From Amblyornis subalaris (taxonomy: Eukaryota > Chordata > Aves > Passeriformes > Ptilonorhynchidae): DNA of 64,000 nucleotides. Numbering within the stretch: position 1 is the stretch's first letter; every line of letters starts with the position of its first letter. The notes below the pieces were generated by a model. The model had not been told where the DNA came from and did no database searches. It saw only the letters and a list, made by a program, of their open reading frames with translations. The stretch is taken from contig JACAXG010000025.1 in the NCBI GenBank assembly GCA_018881555.1, positions 183,941 through 247,940 on the forward strand, written 5' to 3'. Shown piece by piece: positions 49,101 to 61,289 of this stretch. The translations under genes were made by a program, and so were the position numbers.

Positions 49101-49666
49101 CTTGCAAAATTCTACCCTAGTTAATTGAGAAGCGTGCTACGCATTTGCCAGCAACATACTTTCAGAAAGGAAAAATGGTTGAGTGTGTAAAGAGTTCTTC
49201 TGTTACATGAAAACGAAAGCTCCAAGTTTAGAAGTATTTTATAACATTTTAACTTTCATTTAAAAATAATTTTAAAAGCTTAATGAGACTGGAAAACTCC
49301 ATCTACACTTATTTGCCTTTCCCACATCCTGTCACATCATATTTCACATCTCAGTCATACACTGAGTGTTTCCTTGAGTCAGTTTGTGGCATCATGTGAA
49401 TAAATGCTCAACATGGTAGAAAGATCTCCAGTCTGTCTGTAAAAGACCACGTGATACTTTATCAAAGACAAAAGGGCATAGCTAAACACGGCGTAGCATT
49501 GGTTGAAATTGTAAACAGTTATTTATCTCAACTCATTCAAAAGCTTTCAGTTTCTAATGGTAAAATGAGATCCATCAGAAAATGTGAATCACATCCTCAA
49601 AGTGACGTAGCTATACCAGTATTCAGTACCATTGTGTTTATCACTGGCTTTGATTAACAAATATTT

Positions 49667-49686
49667 TCACTTAAATATTTAAGTGA
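49667..49686. repeat. Perfect 20-bp palindrome
   Basis: TCACTTAAATATTTAAGTGA reads identically on both strands. It contains AT-rich homeobox-like cores (TTAAGTG / CACTTAA, an NKX2-type core). No function can be assigned from sequence alone. Confidence 0.8.
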
Positions 49687-52606
49687 CAGTGAGAAAGAAG
49701 TGGCTTGGTGACTCTTTATGAGAAAGGCCGATTCGTTCAAAGATCTGACACTGGATATGGAGATTAATTCTTCTTCTTTCCCCCATTTGTTTGTTTGTTT
49801 GTTAGGGTTTTGATAGTCACTGAATAATTAACAGAGGTTAATTACCTCTCTCCTTCCCTTATGGATTATCTTGGTAGAGAGAGGTTTCTGTGTCTTGTTC
49901 TAAACTGAGTAGGTTTGCTGCTGCTGTTGAGCTGGTGAATTGAGTTTGTTGCAGCTTCATGTCCTGTTCTTCAGTCAGAAGCAGCCAGTGATAAGTTGCT
50001 GGTAATCAAATCGTGTAAGTCTGGGGTAGTTACTTTTTCCCTTTTTAGTGTGAAACAAGGCTTTTGTCTCTTTGTCTGTGTTCACCTTAGGATATTGTAG
50101 TTTGGGATGTTTTTGAAGTGTCAGCTTTGAAGTTCTGGATCCAAAGAGAGCCTTTCTGCTTTAAGCTAACAGCATTATGCTAGTGACTTTATATCCATGT
50201 AATAAAAATTTCAAAAATTCTGATCATTGTCATTTTATGTGTGTCAAAAGAACAGCGGGATGGCCATTAGCCACAATTTCAGTCTCTTCTCTGATATGAA
50301 GCCAGTGTTCTTTCCATGGATTTCCTCCTTTAGGAGGCGTTCAAAACGCAACCCATACTTACTGGGAGAGAGAAAATGTGGCACTTGGGAGAGGTCGATG
50401 GGCTTTATGTTACTGACACTTAGAGTTTTACTCAGCAGGGTGAGGGTGAACTTTTGAAAAGTGCACAGAATTTCCAGCTGAGTTTTAGTGCTCCCTTGTT
50501 TGTGTCTTGTTCTGCTTCTGTGATTTGTCTAGATAGCTGCTCATGAACTTTTTATCCAAATTGGCTGCTCTGGATTTCCACTTGCTAACTTCAGTTTTAT
50601 GACAACATTCTGTGAAGCGCTGCTCAGCTGCAGTTAAATTTGAGGAAATAATGACAAATTTTGGGGAGATTTTAGCAAATGAACTTTGTGTGGCTTTTCT
50701 CTGACTGAGCTCCCACCACTGAGGACAGATGCTCTGGTCTAGGTGATATTCTGATCTGCATCCTTGTCACTTTGGCTTCTTCTGCTGTAGCAGAGTTGGC
50801 AGTGGTTTTGCCTGGTTTTCACCCCTACCGCAGGCTGTGTTTTGGCCAGTGCAGAGAAATCCAAGGTTCTCTATTGCTCTTGAATCAGGGTCGTTAATTT
50901 CTGAATAAGACATTTGCCCTATATTGGTATTAGTAATTGTCTTTTTGTTTCCACTGAGACTGTGCTGACATGCAGCTTACCACTTGCTTGAGGATAAATG
51001 GGTAACAAATGTGGATGTCTTATAGATGTTGCTGGCAGAGGTTTCCTCATTTTATAAGTTTTTAGTGATTTAATGTATTCAATAAGCAACAATTTCTTCT
51101 AAAACTTTTAAACAAATATAGTGGTTAAGAGTTAAGCACTCTTGGTCTTTCTATTTCTAAAGTGTGACAACATGTGAATGGCATGTTCATGAGTTACTGC
51201 ATGGTTACAGAGTATGAGCATGTAAATCATTCAAAATGCTATTTGGCTGGTTAGTTTTATGGGTAAGAATGTGGAAAATACTACATTTCTGACAGGATTC
51301 TGACTGTTGTGATAACACAGGATACAGAATTATCAAACAATCTGAGTTATATGTGATCAAATGTTTTAGACATATATTCTTTTAGGCATTTTACAGAGAT
51401 TTGTTGTTATAGTCAGGGAAAACTTTTAAATCCAGGGAGAACTTACAGAAATAGTTTCAGATATCAGGAATTTGTGTGTGTTTTACAGGCTTTAGGAGAT
51501 CTGGCAGCTTAAATATTTTTGTCCTTTCCTTTGAAATCTGTAAAGTAAAAAAACCCTTTTTGTCTGAACTTTTCTTGGGTGGTTTTTTACATGACTTCCT
51601 GGGTGGGAGAAGTGTGTTACTTCATTTAGTTAACATTTATAGACTTAAATCACATTGTGTCAAAACTCGCAGTAAACATCTACGTGCTCTGTAGATGAGG
51701 TAGGTACTGTGTAAGAATTTTCATAAGAGAAGAACCAGGAAGATAAAATGCTACTAAGTTGAAGGGTGCTGTTTCTTATGAAGGCACTCAGTTATAGGGA
51801 CTCTGATAAATAAAGCCTGTAGACGAAGTGCCCAGCTGTACTTTAAGATGAAAACAGGATGTTGGTTGTATTGCTGCAGGACTGCTGTATAAATCAAAGG
51901 ATATGCTATTATTGCTGTTTAAGGAAGCTGTACTCCCTTACAGTAGTTCTGTATATAAAAGAATGGTAATTGCTATGCTTATCAAGGACTGGCAGTTCTC
52001 CTTTTCCAGTTGTGACCTGGGGAATCTACCTCTAGCTCATGACTTAAAACCTTGCCAGTTATTTTAATCCCCTATTCAACCGGACAAACAGAATGTGGTT
52101 ATTTTTATCTCTCTATGGTTGCTTAGAACAAGTAGAAACCCCCTTTGCTATCTTGAAGTCAAAGGTGATTTTACTGAGGGGGATGTGAAGTGTTTCCCTA
52201 GTGCCTATTAAACCCTGTTGGTTCAAGTTGTGTCCAGTTAGTCATGGCATCTGGAAATGACCAGGTGGCTTTCTCCTCTTGCCAGTGTCTGACCTTTTCT
52301 TTTCCGTGCTGTTTTTTAATTTCGTTTATAGCCACTTTAAATTTTTGTTTGATANCCTAAGCCATTTTTGGTTTGTTCTTACATTCTCTGCTAACACACT
52401 TCTTTGCCCCTATTCCACTCAGTGTTCTGTTCTGCCGTTTCTTAATGCCAACTAGGATGGTGTTGCCTTTGTTTTTAAAATTAATTTAATAGTTTTTATG
52501 CTTCTAAGCATTACATCCAAGTACACTTTCTCTCCTCAGGAAGAAAATATGCCAAAATACTTTTCTGCTTTTGGTTTCCACCAGTTTATTCTTCTCTTCA
52601 GGGAAC

Positions 52607-52672
52607 TCATAGAATCATAGAATTGTTTGGTTTGGAAGTGACCTTTGAAGATCATCTAGTTCAACCCCTGTG
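52607..52672 (-). mobile_element. CR1 LINE 3'-terminal fragment, minus strand
   Basis: TCATAGAATCATAGAATTG is the repeated CR1 terminal octamer in reverse complement, followed by GTTTGGAAGTGACCTTTGAAG and ATCATCTAGTTCAACCCC. Only about 65 bp remains; a very short 5'-truncated insertion. Confidence 0.9.
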
Positions 52673-55549
52673 GTAGATCTGTAGTGCACTGTAGGATGGC
52701 CTAGGTTGTTATTTAGGAAATATAAGTAAGATTCTCTTAGGCAGAAGTAGCTGAATCTGGAACAACAATAAGTGGATAAAGATCAAATTGATATTCCTGT
52801 AACATACATATGTTTTTATAGAAAGTTTTTTGGTAAGTCCTCAAAGCCAGAACTATTTTGGGAGAGTGATTTTAGCATAACAGTTCACACTGATTCGTAG
52901 AGCTTTGTCATCCTCTTAACATCTGTACTGAAGTGCAGAGTTAGCCTGCCTGCAGTAAGGATCCTGACCATGAATCAGGTTGGAAACCATGCTGCTGATG
53001 GAAGCAGAGGAACAGAGAAAGAAAGGGAAAAGGCAGAAATAGTGAGTCAGGTGTGCAGTACTGTAAGGGAAAGCAGATGTTATTCACTCCTGAAAGAACC
53101 TTTATATAGCATAAACTTAATAATATTTTAATATCAATTGTACTTTATACAGAAATAGAAATCCATCTTTCAAATGCATAGTTTTCATGAAGTTTGGTAT
53201 TTGTAATGACTATTCCATTATTTATCATCACTTATCTACATTTTGCTGAAGTTCTGTGAGAGCAGGATGTTGCAGGAACTTTTTAGGCTTATGTAGGCAG
53301 CTGTGTTTAGGCTCTAGGATACCTCTTGGTATCCCCTTTTCATAATTTCTCATTCCTTATGGTACCCACTTCTCATTTTTTTAAAATCATAAATGTTGAT
53401 AAAATAGATTCGTATTTAAAACTAGGATTTGAGTGCATTCCAATAACAAGTAATGGATGTGTTTTTGAAGTAAGGCCTCTCTAATCTGCTTCCTTCTGCT
53501 TTTTCACAGGGGTGGAATAGGAGGAAGAAGTCTCAAAATCTTTGTTTCATTTCTGTATTGAACAGTTGTAGGGATTAATCAGGCATGACATATTTTTTTG
53601 AAACACAAGGAGTTTCTGTGGTACGGATTAAGTTATGCTGGATGTACTTGAGAAGATCCTGTATTACATGTAGACATGAAAAAATTCTGTGAAGGGGAAC
53701 CTTTTCTGGGGCCAGAAACTAATTTTCGAAGAGATATTTGTCAGTTATCAGATGGCCTAGTGTCTATAGCAGTGGTTTGTTAAATAAGGATAACGATTTA
53801 GGGTTGAACAGTGATTTTGGAAATGCATATAATATCTAAGTAGTTGTGCTCTCTGGTTATTAAAGATAAATTTTAAATTCTAGCTGCTCATATAAATGCA
53901 TGGTTTTTAACAGGCCAGAAGCATGGTTATCAGGAGACCTGCTGTGGAATTACCCTGGTGTGACCTTGTAACTGATGGATTTGAAAAGCATTAAGTATTA
54001 TTTGAACTGGTTCAGTACTCTGAAGGCCTCTTAATTGTACTGCCAATATTCCTTTTCTTAAAATGTCTAATGAGGGGGGATGTATTCTGGAGTGCTTGTC
54101 TCAGTTACACACTCAGACAGTTCTCACTGTGCACTTGTACTGTACCTTAAAATAATTGTGATTTGTTTGCTTTTTTTTTTATTTTGAACAAGTACTACAA
54201 CTTTTCATCCACAAAGCAAATAGCTGTTGCTTTTGATTAGTAACTTACACCTTGGCAAGTACGTAAATTCCTCAGCAGGGCACTGGTTTTGAAGAGCTAC
54301 TTATGTTCCATGGAGAAAACTTCTGAATAGANTGTTTTAGAACATGTCATTTTTATTTTTTTTAAACTTTTTTCCTGCCTCTGTACTGTATTATCTGCAC
54401 TGATTTACTCCTTTCCTTCAGGAAACACATTTGCATTAAAGATCCGGTCTTCTGTTTATTTTGTTCCTGCTGCTTATTGCTTCCATGGGGTCCTCTTTGA
54501 CCTTATAATTAACAGAAAAATAACTGTTATCCTGGGAATTAAATCAAGAAGAAATTAAGTACAAGGAACTGATAAATTCTGATGGATTATTTCACTGACA
54601 TGCTAAGATCCTCAGTAGTAAAAAGAAATAAAAAGATTTAAAAACCCCGTAAGGAGCATGTTTTTCATAGTGCCTCTGATGCTTCATGTAAGGCTTTAAA
54701 CTACAAGAGTCAGGGATGTCACTGGTTCCTACTGTTAGATGTTGGCTTTGTCATCAGAAAAAGTTCAGTATTTTCTGGAAGGTACTCTAACCTGGCCTGA
54801 ATCAATTTTTATTGACCTGAGCTGTTTTAACTAATTTACTTTTAGGTAGAATAGTTGCATTGCACCATAGCATTTCATAGTCCCATCTGATATACCCTGA
54901 CTTCTGTTTTAATTTGGTCAGCTGGTGTAAGGATTCCTTCTGCAATTAGTGCAGCACTGAAATAATAATAAGAGATCACTCAGTTTGCTTTGAAGCTTGA
55001 TTATATACAGCAAATCCAGTGAAATAACAGTGATAGTTCTGCTTTGTTGGCTTATTTAAATTGTATTATATTATTATAATTTTGTTGGAAGTAAACAAGG
55101 CTGGTGAGAGATAAAACTGCCATATCAAAGAATTGGAAGGGTTGACCACAATGTTTTCTGGTTAATGTCACTTTAAATGTCTAGGTTTGATAATTTGGTC
55201 AGATTTGAACATAATAGTGTCATGTTTGGAGGCACAGGTTGCCAGGAAAGGAAGGAGATGATTTACATCCCTTAAGCTTCCGTAAGTGGGAGTTTCAGAT
55301 TTGAATTTGGCAATAAACTATTGGGATTTTTCAGAAAGAGCTACATGATAAAAGAGGATGGGGTACCAAGGCCTGCAACTAGATGCTTGACCAACGAAGC
55401 TTGTATGTACCTTTTCCAAAATGGAAAGGATGATTTCCTTTCATCTTTTTGTTATTTTAAAAAAAATTAAAAGAATATGAACAGGAGTGGACAACCTGAA
55501 GAGGCAGTTTCATCCTTCCAATGAAGAAGGTAAGAACCCGGTAGTGTTA
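52673..55549. other. COBLL1 intron sequence between CR1 fragments
   Basis: AT-rich intronic DNA. I see no exon, RNA gene or identifiable repeat. T-rich tracts occur near 54170-54184 and 54353-54372. Confidence 0.65.
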
Positions 55550-55612
55550 CATTTATGGTTAGACTTGATGACCTTAAGGATCTTCTCCAGCCTAAATTAC
55601 TCTATGATCCTG
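55550..55612 (+). mobile_element. CR1 LINE 3'-terminal fragment, plus strand
   Basis: GGTTAGACTTGATGACCTTA, then GGATCTTCTCCAGCCTAAAT and TACTCTATGATCC, match the CR1 3' end in the sense direction. The terminal octamer is present once in decayed form. Confidence 0.82.
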
Positions 55613-58600
55613 TTGTTCCCTTCACCCAGTCACTTAGCTGCATCACTTAGCATCAGTTGTGATAAAGTTATGCAGTCATATAATTGTAAAAAGATAGAGA
55701 AATGATAGCTTGGCCAAGCTTTAGAATTTGTCTTGGAATTTTCTGAGAAGTTTTTGTCATTGTTATGATTCTTTGCTTTTGACAGTCACTTGATATCCTT
55801 ATTAGGCACCTTTGACACCAGAAAGCTAATGGTATAGAATGTTTTTAAAGGCTGCTGGATCATACTTGAAAAAATGTTTCACACAGTCTGCAATGTTACC
55901 ATGGCAGAGGCATTGCCTGTTGAACCCTGTTTCTAATCAGAAAATGTGCAGAAAACAGAATTATGAGAATAAAAATGATGGTGAGCTGGAGAAACCCTGT
56001 GACCAAATGCACAGATATAGTGCACTGGAGTGGAGCGCATTATATGAACATATGTGTNTATGAACATCCATTGTTTAGCCATGTTGATTTTGGTTTTTGT
56101 TTAGCAAAGAGATTCAGCTGGGCTGCTGGTGAGTATTTAGGTGTGGTCTTGTAATTTGCATCATGTTTAGCAGTGGGACCCAGTGAGGTTGTGTAGGTCT
56201 AAGGCTGGTCCTTGGATAGAGAATGTGGTGAGAGGTTGGTGCACCTTATGAAGCGGCATCCGAAATCACTCTGTCTGGTTCCTCTGTCTTTACCTACTGT
56301 ATCTCCTCATTTGACAGGTGAATTCTGGTATCTCTTAGCAGCAAGCCACAGCTTGTTTGACCCTCAGTACATAAATGAAGTGACAAATAAAGCTGTATCT
56401 TATTTTTGTGGCCTCTATCAATATGTTGGAGTCAATACTAGACCAGCTTTGTCTAACAAACTTAATTTGTGGCTGTCCCAGAACTTTCAACACAGAACCA
56501 CTTACTTATGGTAGCTGCAGTTACATGATTAGATCAATTTTCCATCCACATTCACTCCCCAGTTCTACTGAAATTTGTCAAGTCTTCATGACTACTGAGT
56601 GGAAACTGAAACAGACACAAGATTTTCATAGTGTGATTGGGCTTCTTCATCATTCATTTTGGATTCCTCCTGGGAGTGATATGATGATAGTAGCCACCTG
56701 TCTGAAGTTTCTAATTTGGCGGAATTTGTACTCATAAGATTGTTTCACTGAACAGTACAAACCTGGCTTTGCATGTGTGTTCAGCTTATGCTGTGAAGCA
56801 TACCATACTAGCAGTACAGATATTTTTGTCTCTTCTGGTTGTTTTTTTTTTTGTTGGATCATGCAGTAATTGGTTGTTCATTTAAAAGAAAACATTTGTG
56901 TTCTAAAAATGACACACAGGCAGCTGTGTAGCCAAGTGACCCAGAGAAAATGGGTTCCCATGATCTATGTGTGTGTGCAAGTGATGGAGACCAGAACTGG
57001 TTCTTTGTCCAGCAGTTCAGTTGTGCCTGGCCTCAAGGGAACAGGCAGCCATGCTCCTCGTGCTGTTAACTTTCCATGGGAATGTAAGAATGCGCCTTAC
57101 AGTGCTGGCTAGGCATATTTGTGTGCAGGATTCTGTTTTGCTTTCTAAAATTTCTTATATCTAAATTCCTGTGGGTTGTGCAGAAATTTGGACTAAATAT
57201 TGATTGCACTTTTGAGGAAGGGTGTTAAAGTGTGAGATACTGCAGCTGTAAAGAATTGGACATAAATGTTTTGCATTGCAGTGACAAAAGATATGCAGCC
57301 ATTTAATTTCTGTCCTTTATGTTCTTGAACAAATACTTCTGTTCAAGGATATTTGAACAATGAAGGGAACTATTTAGTCATCTGCTTAAATAAATAGGTA
57401 TGAAGTTCTCAGATACCCAAGATGTGAAAACATAGATTATATTTGTTTGTTTTGTTTGTTTGCTCCACATTGGGTGAGACAGGACTAGGACTGGCATAAT
57501 CCTGTGTTTGGTATTTGATTTTATGAGTTAAAATTTGGCTGTTTGATATTTTTTTTCATTGTGTTTGTGTGTGACCTCTTCCGTAGGGTTGAAAATTCTG
57601 TAATGGCATATCTTAGACCAAGTGTTGTTCCAGTTACTGATGTCCAACTATGAAAGCTTAATGCATTTGCTAGTGTCAAAATTATGATTAGCAATTCGAT
57701 TTCTAGAAATATGATTAGCTAAATTAGTGATTTAATTGTGCATTTCCTACTGCTGTCCAGAGACATTATTCCAAAGCTGTGAAAAATAGGTACAAATTAA
57801 CTATGAACTGTTACCTGCCTTAAGTAAGGAAATGAAAAAGCAGAAGAAAACAGAATTCAAACAGAAGACATGCTAGTTCCGTATATCTTCTTATACACAG
57901 CTTTCTCAAAGCTTGTACTTTTAAGGATATGGCCTTGATGAACAATGTACCTACTTCCTAAATTGTCCACTTCCATTTAGCTTTCTATTAATGATGGCAT
58001 ACGTGTCAATAGAGGGGAGCAGAGAAGTTTGTTGGGAGCATGTTAGATTCATCCAGTGTGTCTATTTTTTGCTTAAATAGTTATTTTATTTAGAATTAGT
58101 GGTGTTCACTTGCATTAGCTGCATCAGCACATGACCTTGCAGTGTTATATGTAAACATTATCATAGTTCATGTTGAACTGAGGAGCTGGGATGCTATTGT
58201 ATGAAGTGCTGCAAGTGTAGTTACTCAGTGTCTACACACCCACACTTCAAGAGAAGCCCTTGCTCCCTCATTCCAAGTAGAGGAAATAATAATAGACAAA
58301 TCTTTATAGTAGTAAGTATTTGCCTTTGTGATTTGTGGCTGGCTGGTGGTTTTTGGTGTTTGGTTTTGTTTTAGTGGTTTTTTTTGTTTTCTGAGGCGGA
58401 GGTGCCTTAATTACTTTTCCATTAAATTTATGATTTTTAAGCAGTATTGACAACAGGCACTGGGGTTTTGGTAGCAAAATCAGTTAATTTTTCCTGGTCA
58501 CTAATTTTTTAATTTAGTATTTGTCAGGCATATGTTCTGAAAATGTTCATTAGCATGTAGAATGCTTTAGTAGGAGTCCACAAAGTAGGCAAATATATGC

Positions 58601-61030
58601 TCAAATCAAATTTGTATCGCTTTGGCAATCAATACTATTACATAATCATCTGCCTTATCTAATGTTAGTCACAGCTATACTGGCATATTTCTTTGCCAAT
58701 ATATTAATGTTATGCTATCTAGTAGCAAAATAATCTCCATATACAAACAGTTTTAAAAATATGGGAAGCAATCTTGTAGCAGAGAGAATGGCTTATAGTT
58801 ACTTGGCAATTGGAACAATCGCCAGTCCACTCTTGAACTTCTGTCTGAGGGAATAAAATAAAACTTTCTATTTTTTAGAATTCTTGCCCTCTGGAGTAAG
58901 AAAAATGGTAGCGGATGAATTGGTATTCTAATTTATATTGTGGTACCGCTGAACTAAAATACAGCTTTTTGTTTATTTTCATTTGTTACTAGAAACATCA
59001 AAGGGAGGCTGTTACTGATCATACTTTCAAACTGAAAACTTAAAACTGGGATTTCAGCAACTAAAATAGTTGTGCGTAGTCATATATTGTCTGTTAGTTC
59101 AGAATCTACTGAAATACCAAATTTATACCTTGAAGGGACTTTCTGTTTTGTAAAGTAGAAAGTCACTTGCAATTCTGGATGACCTCCGAATCTCCTTTGA
59201 AAATGAGTTTTTTCACTAAATGAACAGGAATAGCACTTTCTTGAAATGTTTTCGCTTTAACTCAAATGGCAGGGATTTGAAATTTGGGGGAGAGGAAGCC
59301 AACAAAGCAGATTAAATAGACTTCCAAGTCTAGCTTTGAAATACCGCTGTACTAAGTCATCTAGTTTGGATGAAATTACATATTATTCTTTTGTATGTGA
59401 GAAGGAAAGTGTTTTAAAAAGATGTACTAGTGTTGAATGCAGTTTTAAGACTTTTTCATATACTTTTTGTAAGTTAATACTGTCCTTCCTTTTAGAGGAA
59501 GAGAGCCATCTCAACATTGGTAAAAAGTCATGGTATGAAGAAAATTCTTTAGCTTTTGTATGAAAATGCACATGGTTTGTGAAGATTTCTTAAATTGTTT
59601 CAAAATGAACTGACAAACGCAAATATGTATCAATTCCTAGCATATCTTTACAATAGCATTCTTGTGTTAATGCTCTTAAATACCATTTTATGAATTTATA
59701 AAGTACCCTGACAATTCTGAAGTAGGTGCCTCTTTTATGATGTGATTTGTATTCTAGCGATATTTGTTGCTGGAAAATACAACGTTTGAAGGAAAGCTAA
59801 TGAACCACTCTCCTGTTTTGTACAGATGGGATTAGATATGCTCTGATTTGTCTGGAAAAGAATGAACAGCCAAGTACTTTCAGAATACAGCCTACCTGCA
59901 GTGCCACCCTGTGGCTTGCTTTCTTCATGGCTTCTATTAAACCGAACAGTTTCTGTTGCCTCATCCCCCGCAGGAAAGTTACTTGCGAGCTTCTAAAACG
60001 TCTGTGCTCCTGCTGCAGACCTGGTCTAACCAGGATAGTACAGCATACTTTTTTGCCTATCTTCAGCATTATTTGTCCTTGCTTAAAACTGCTTAGATGG
60101 AGAGCCAGAAAGAGAATTTCTGAGCAATACCAGTTCATTCACCAACTGCATCAAATCACTAAGCAATGCCTGGTTTGGCCGTTGAAAAGGAAAGATCACA
60201 CTGGAGCTGGAAAGCAACATGTATCAATTCCCAGCAATAACTTGAAGGACTATGATAATTGGTCTCATCAGTTTCAGTAGTGTTACATATGCAAATATTT
60301 TGTTTCCAGGTAGTCAGTTTTCTAGGCAGATGGTTTAACTTTAAAATTAGATTGTCTAGGTAGACACAACATTGCTTATGGAGATAGTTGATATTATTTT
60401 GCATTTGAAACATCTGCAGTTTTGTTGACTTAACTAAAGGATGTCAGAGAGACTTTGTTTTTAAAAGCAGCATTATGCTTTGAGGTAGTAGTGCTTTGCC
60501 TTGCACCATATTACAGAGTTGCTCAAATCTTGGTGGGATATGTACCTGCATGTTAAAGACTGGTTCTCATATATAGGAGGTAATATAATGTTGAAGATAT
60601 TTCACACCAAGCAAGCACATAGGAAAGAACTTTTCAACACTGCACCTGTTTGGCATGCCTTGGAGAGGAGAACATGTTTTCTTCCTCACAGCCAGCTTAG
60701 TTTTAGTAACATCTCTGAGAGAAAGGCAGGCTTTTACCTACTTGGATTTTCTTACTATCATTCTGGCAGGGAACAACGGAGCAGTCTGTCTAGCCCCTTC
60801 TGCCCAGGTGGGAGCTGTAACATCCCCGCTCAGTGCAAGTGTCAGCAGCAGTTTCCTGGGCTCACCGCCACAGCCCACCACCTCTGCCCACTACCCCAAG
60901 AGCTGGCCTGCCTCTCCCTCAGCACTAGTGTTTGGATACATGTTTGAGTCAGATCTTTTAATGGAAGAGTTTTTATTGTAATGCTTTGAACATGCTTTCA
61001 ATATTCTCTTGCTGCAGAAGTATTTATTGT
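55613..61030. other. COBLL1 intron sequence
   Basis: AT-rich intronic DNA. Open frames at 56212-56514, 56408-56737, 59797-60280 (both strands) and 60501-60981 lack splice-site and family support. The 60640-60940 part is richer in GC than its flanks. Confidence 0.6.
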
Positions 61031-61039
61031 AACGAGAGG

Positions 61040-61280
61040 CCCTTCCCACGCGTGCTGTGCTGTTGGCCCGATGGCGCTGCCTCGGTTTCCTGGCTCTCAC
61101 TGGGCGCTCTGCCTGCTCCAGAGCCGCTCGCGCTGTGCGGAGGCAGGGCGAGTGACTAAGGGGACAAATCAAGTCTGGGCTAGCAAAGCCTCGGCGTGTG
61201 TTACTGAGACACCTCTGGGCTTCAGCGTCTCCGTTGAGGACTTGGTATTTTTCTGTAATAGAAGCGAAAAATATGAGCAT
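61040..61280 (+). promoter_or_regulatory. Candidate alternative promoter and first exon within COBLL1 intron 1
   Basis: A 240-bp pocket with high GC and roughly 15 CpG sites stands alone in AT-rich intron. It begins near CCCTTCCCACGCGTGC and ends GAAAAATATGAGCATG|GTAAGTATC, a near-consensus donor at 61281, with an ATG directly at the exon end. This layout fits a short alternative first exon splicing to the downstream COBLL1 exons. An unrelated CpG-rich remnant with a chance donor cannot be excluded. Confidence 0.35.
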
Positions 61281-61289
61281 GGTAAGTAT

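Noticed and set aside
60501..60981. Open frames of 148 and 108 codons, considered as a COBLL1 exon
   Set aside because: They do not resemble the COBLL1 N-terminal region and lack a matching acceptor/donor pair in phase with the MDGR exon.
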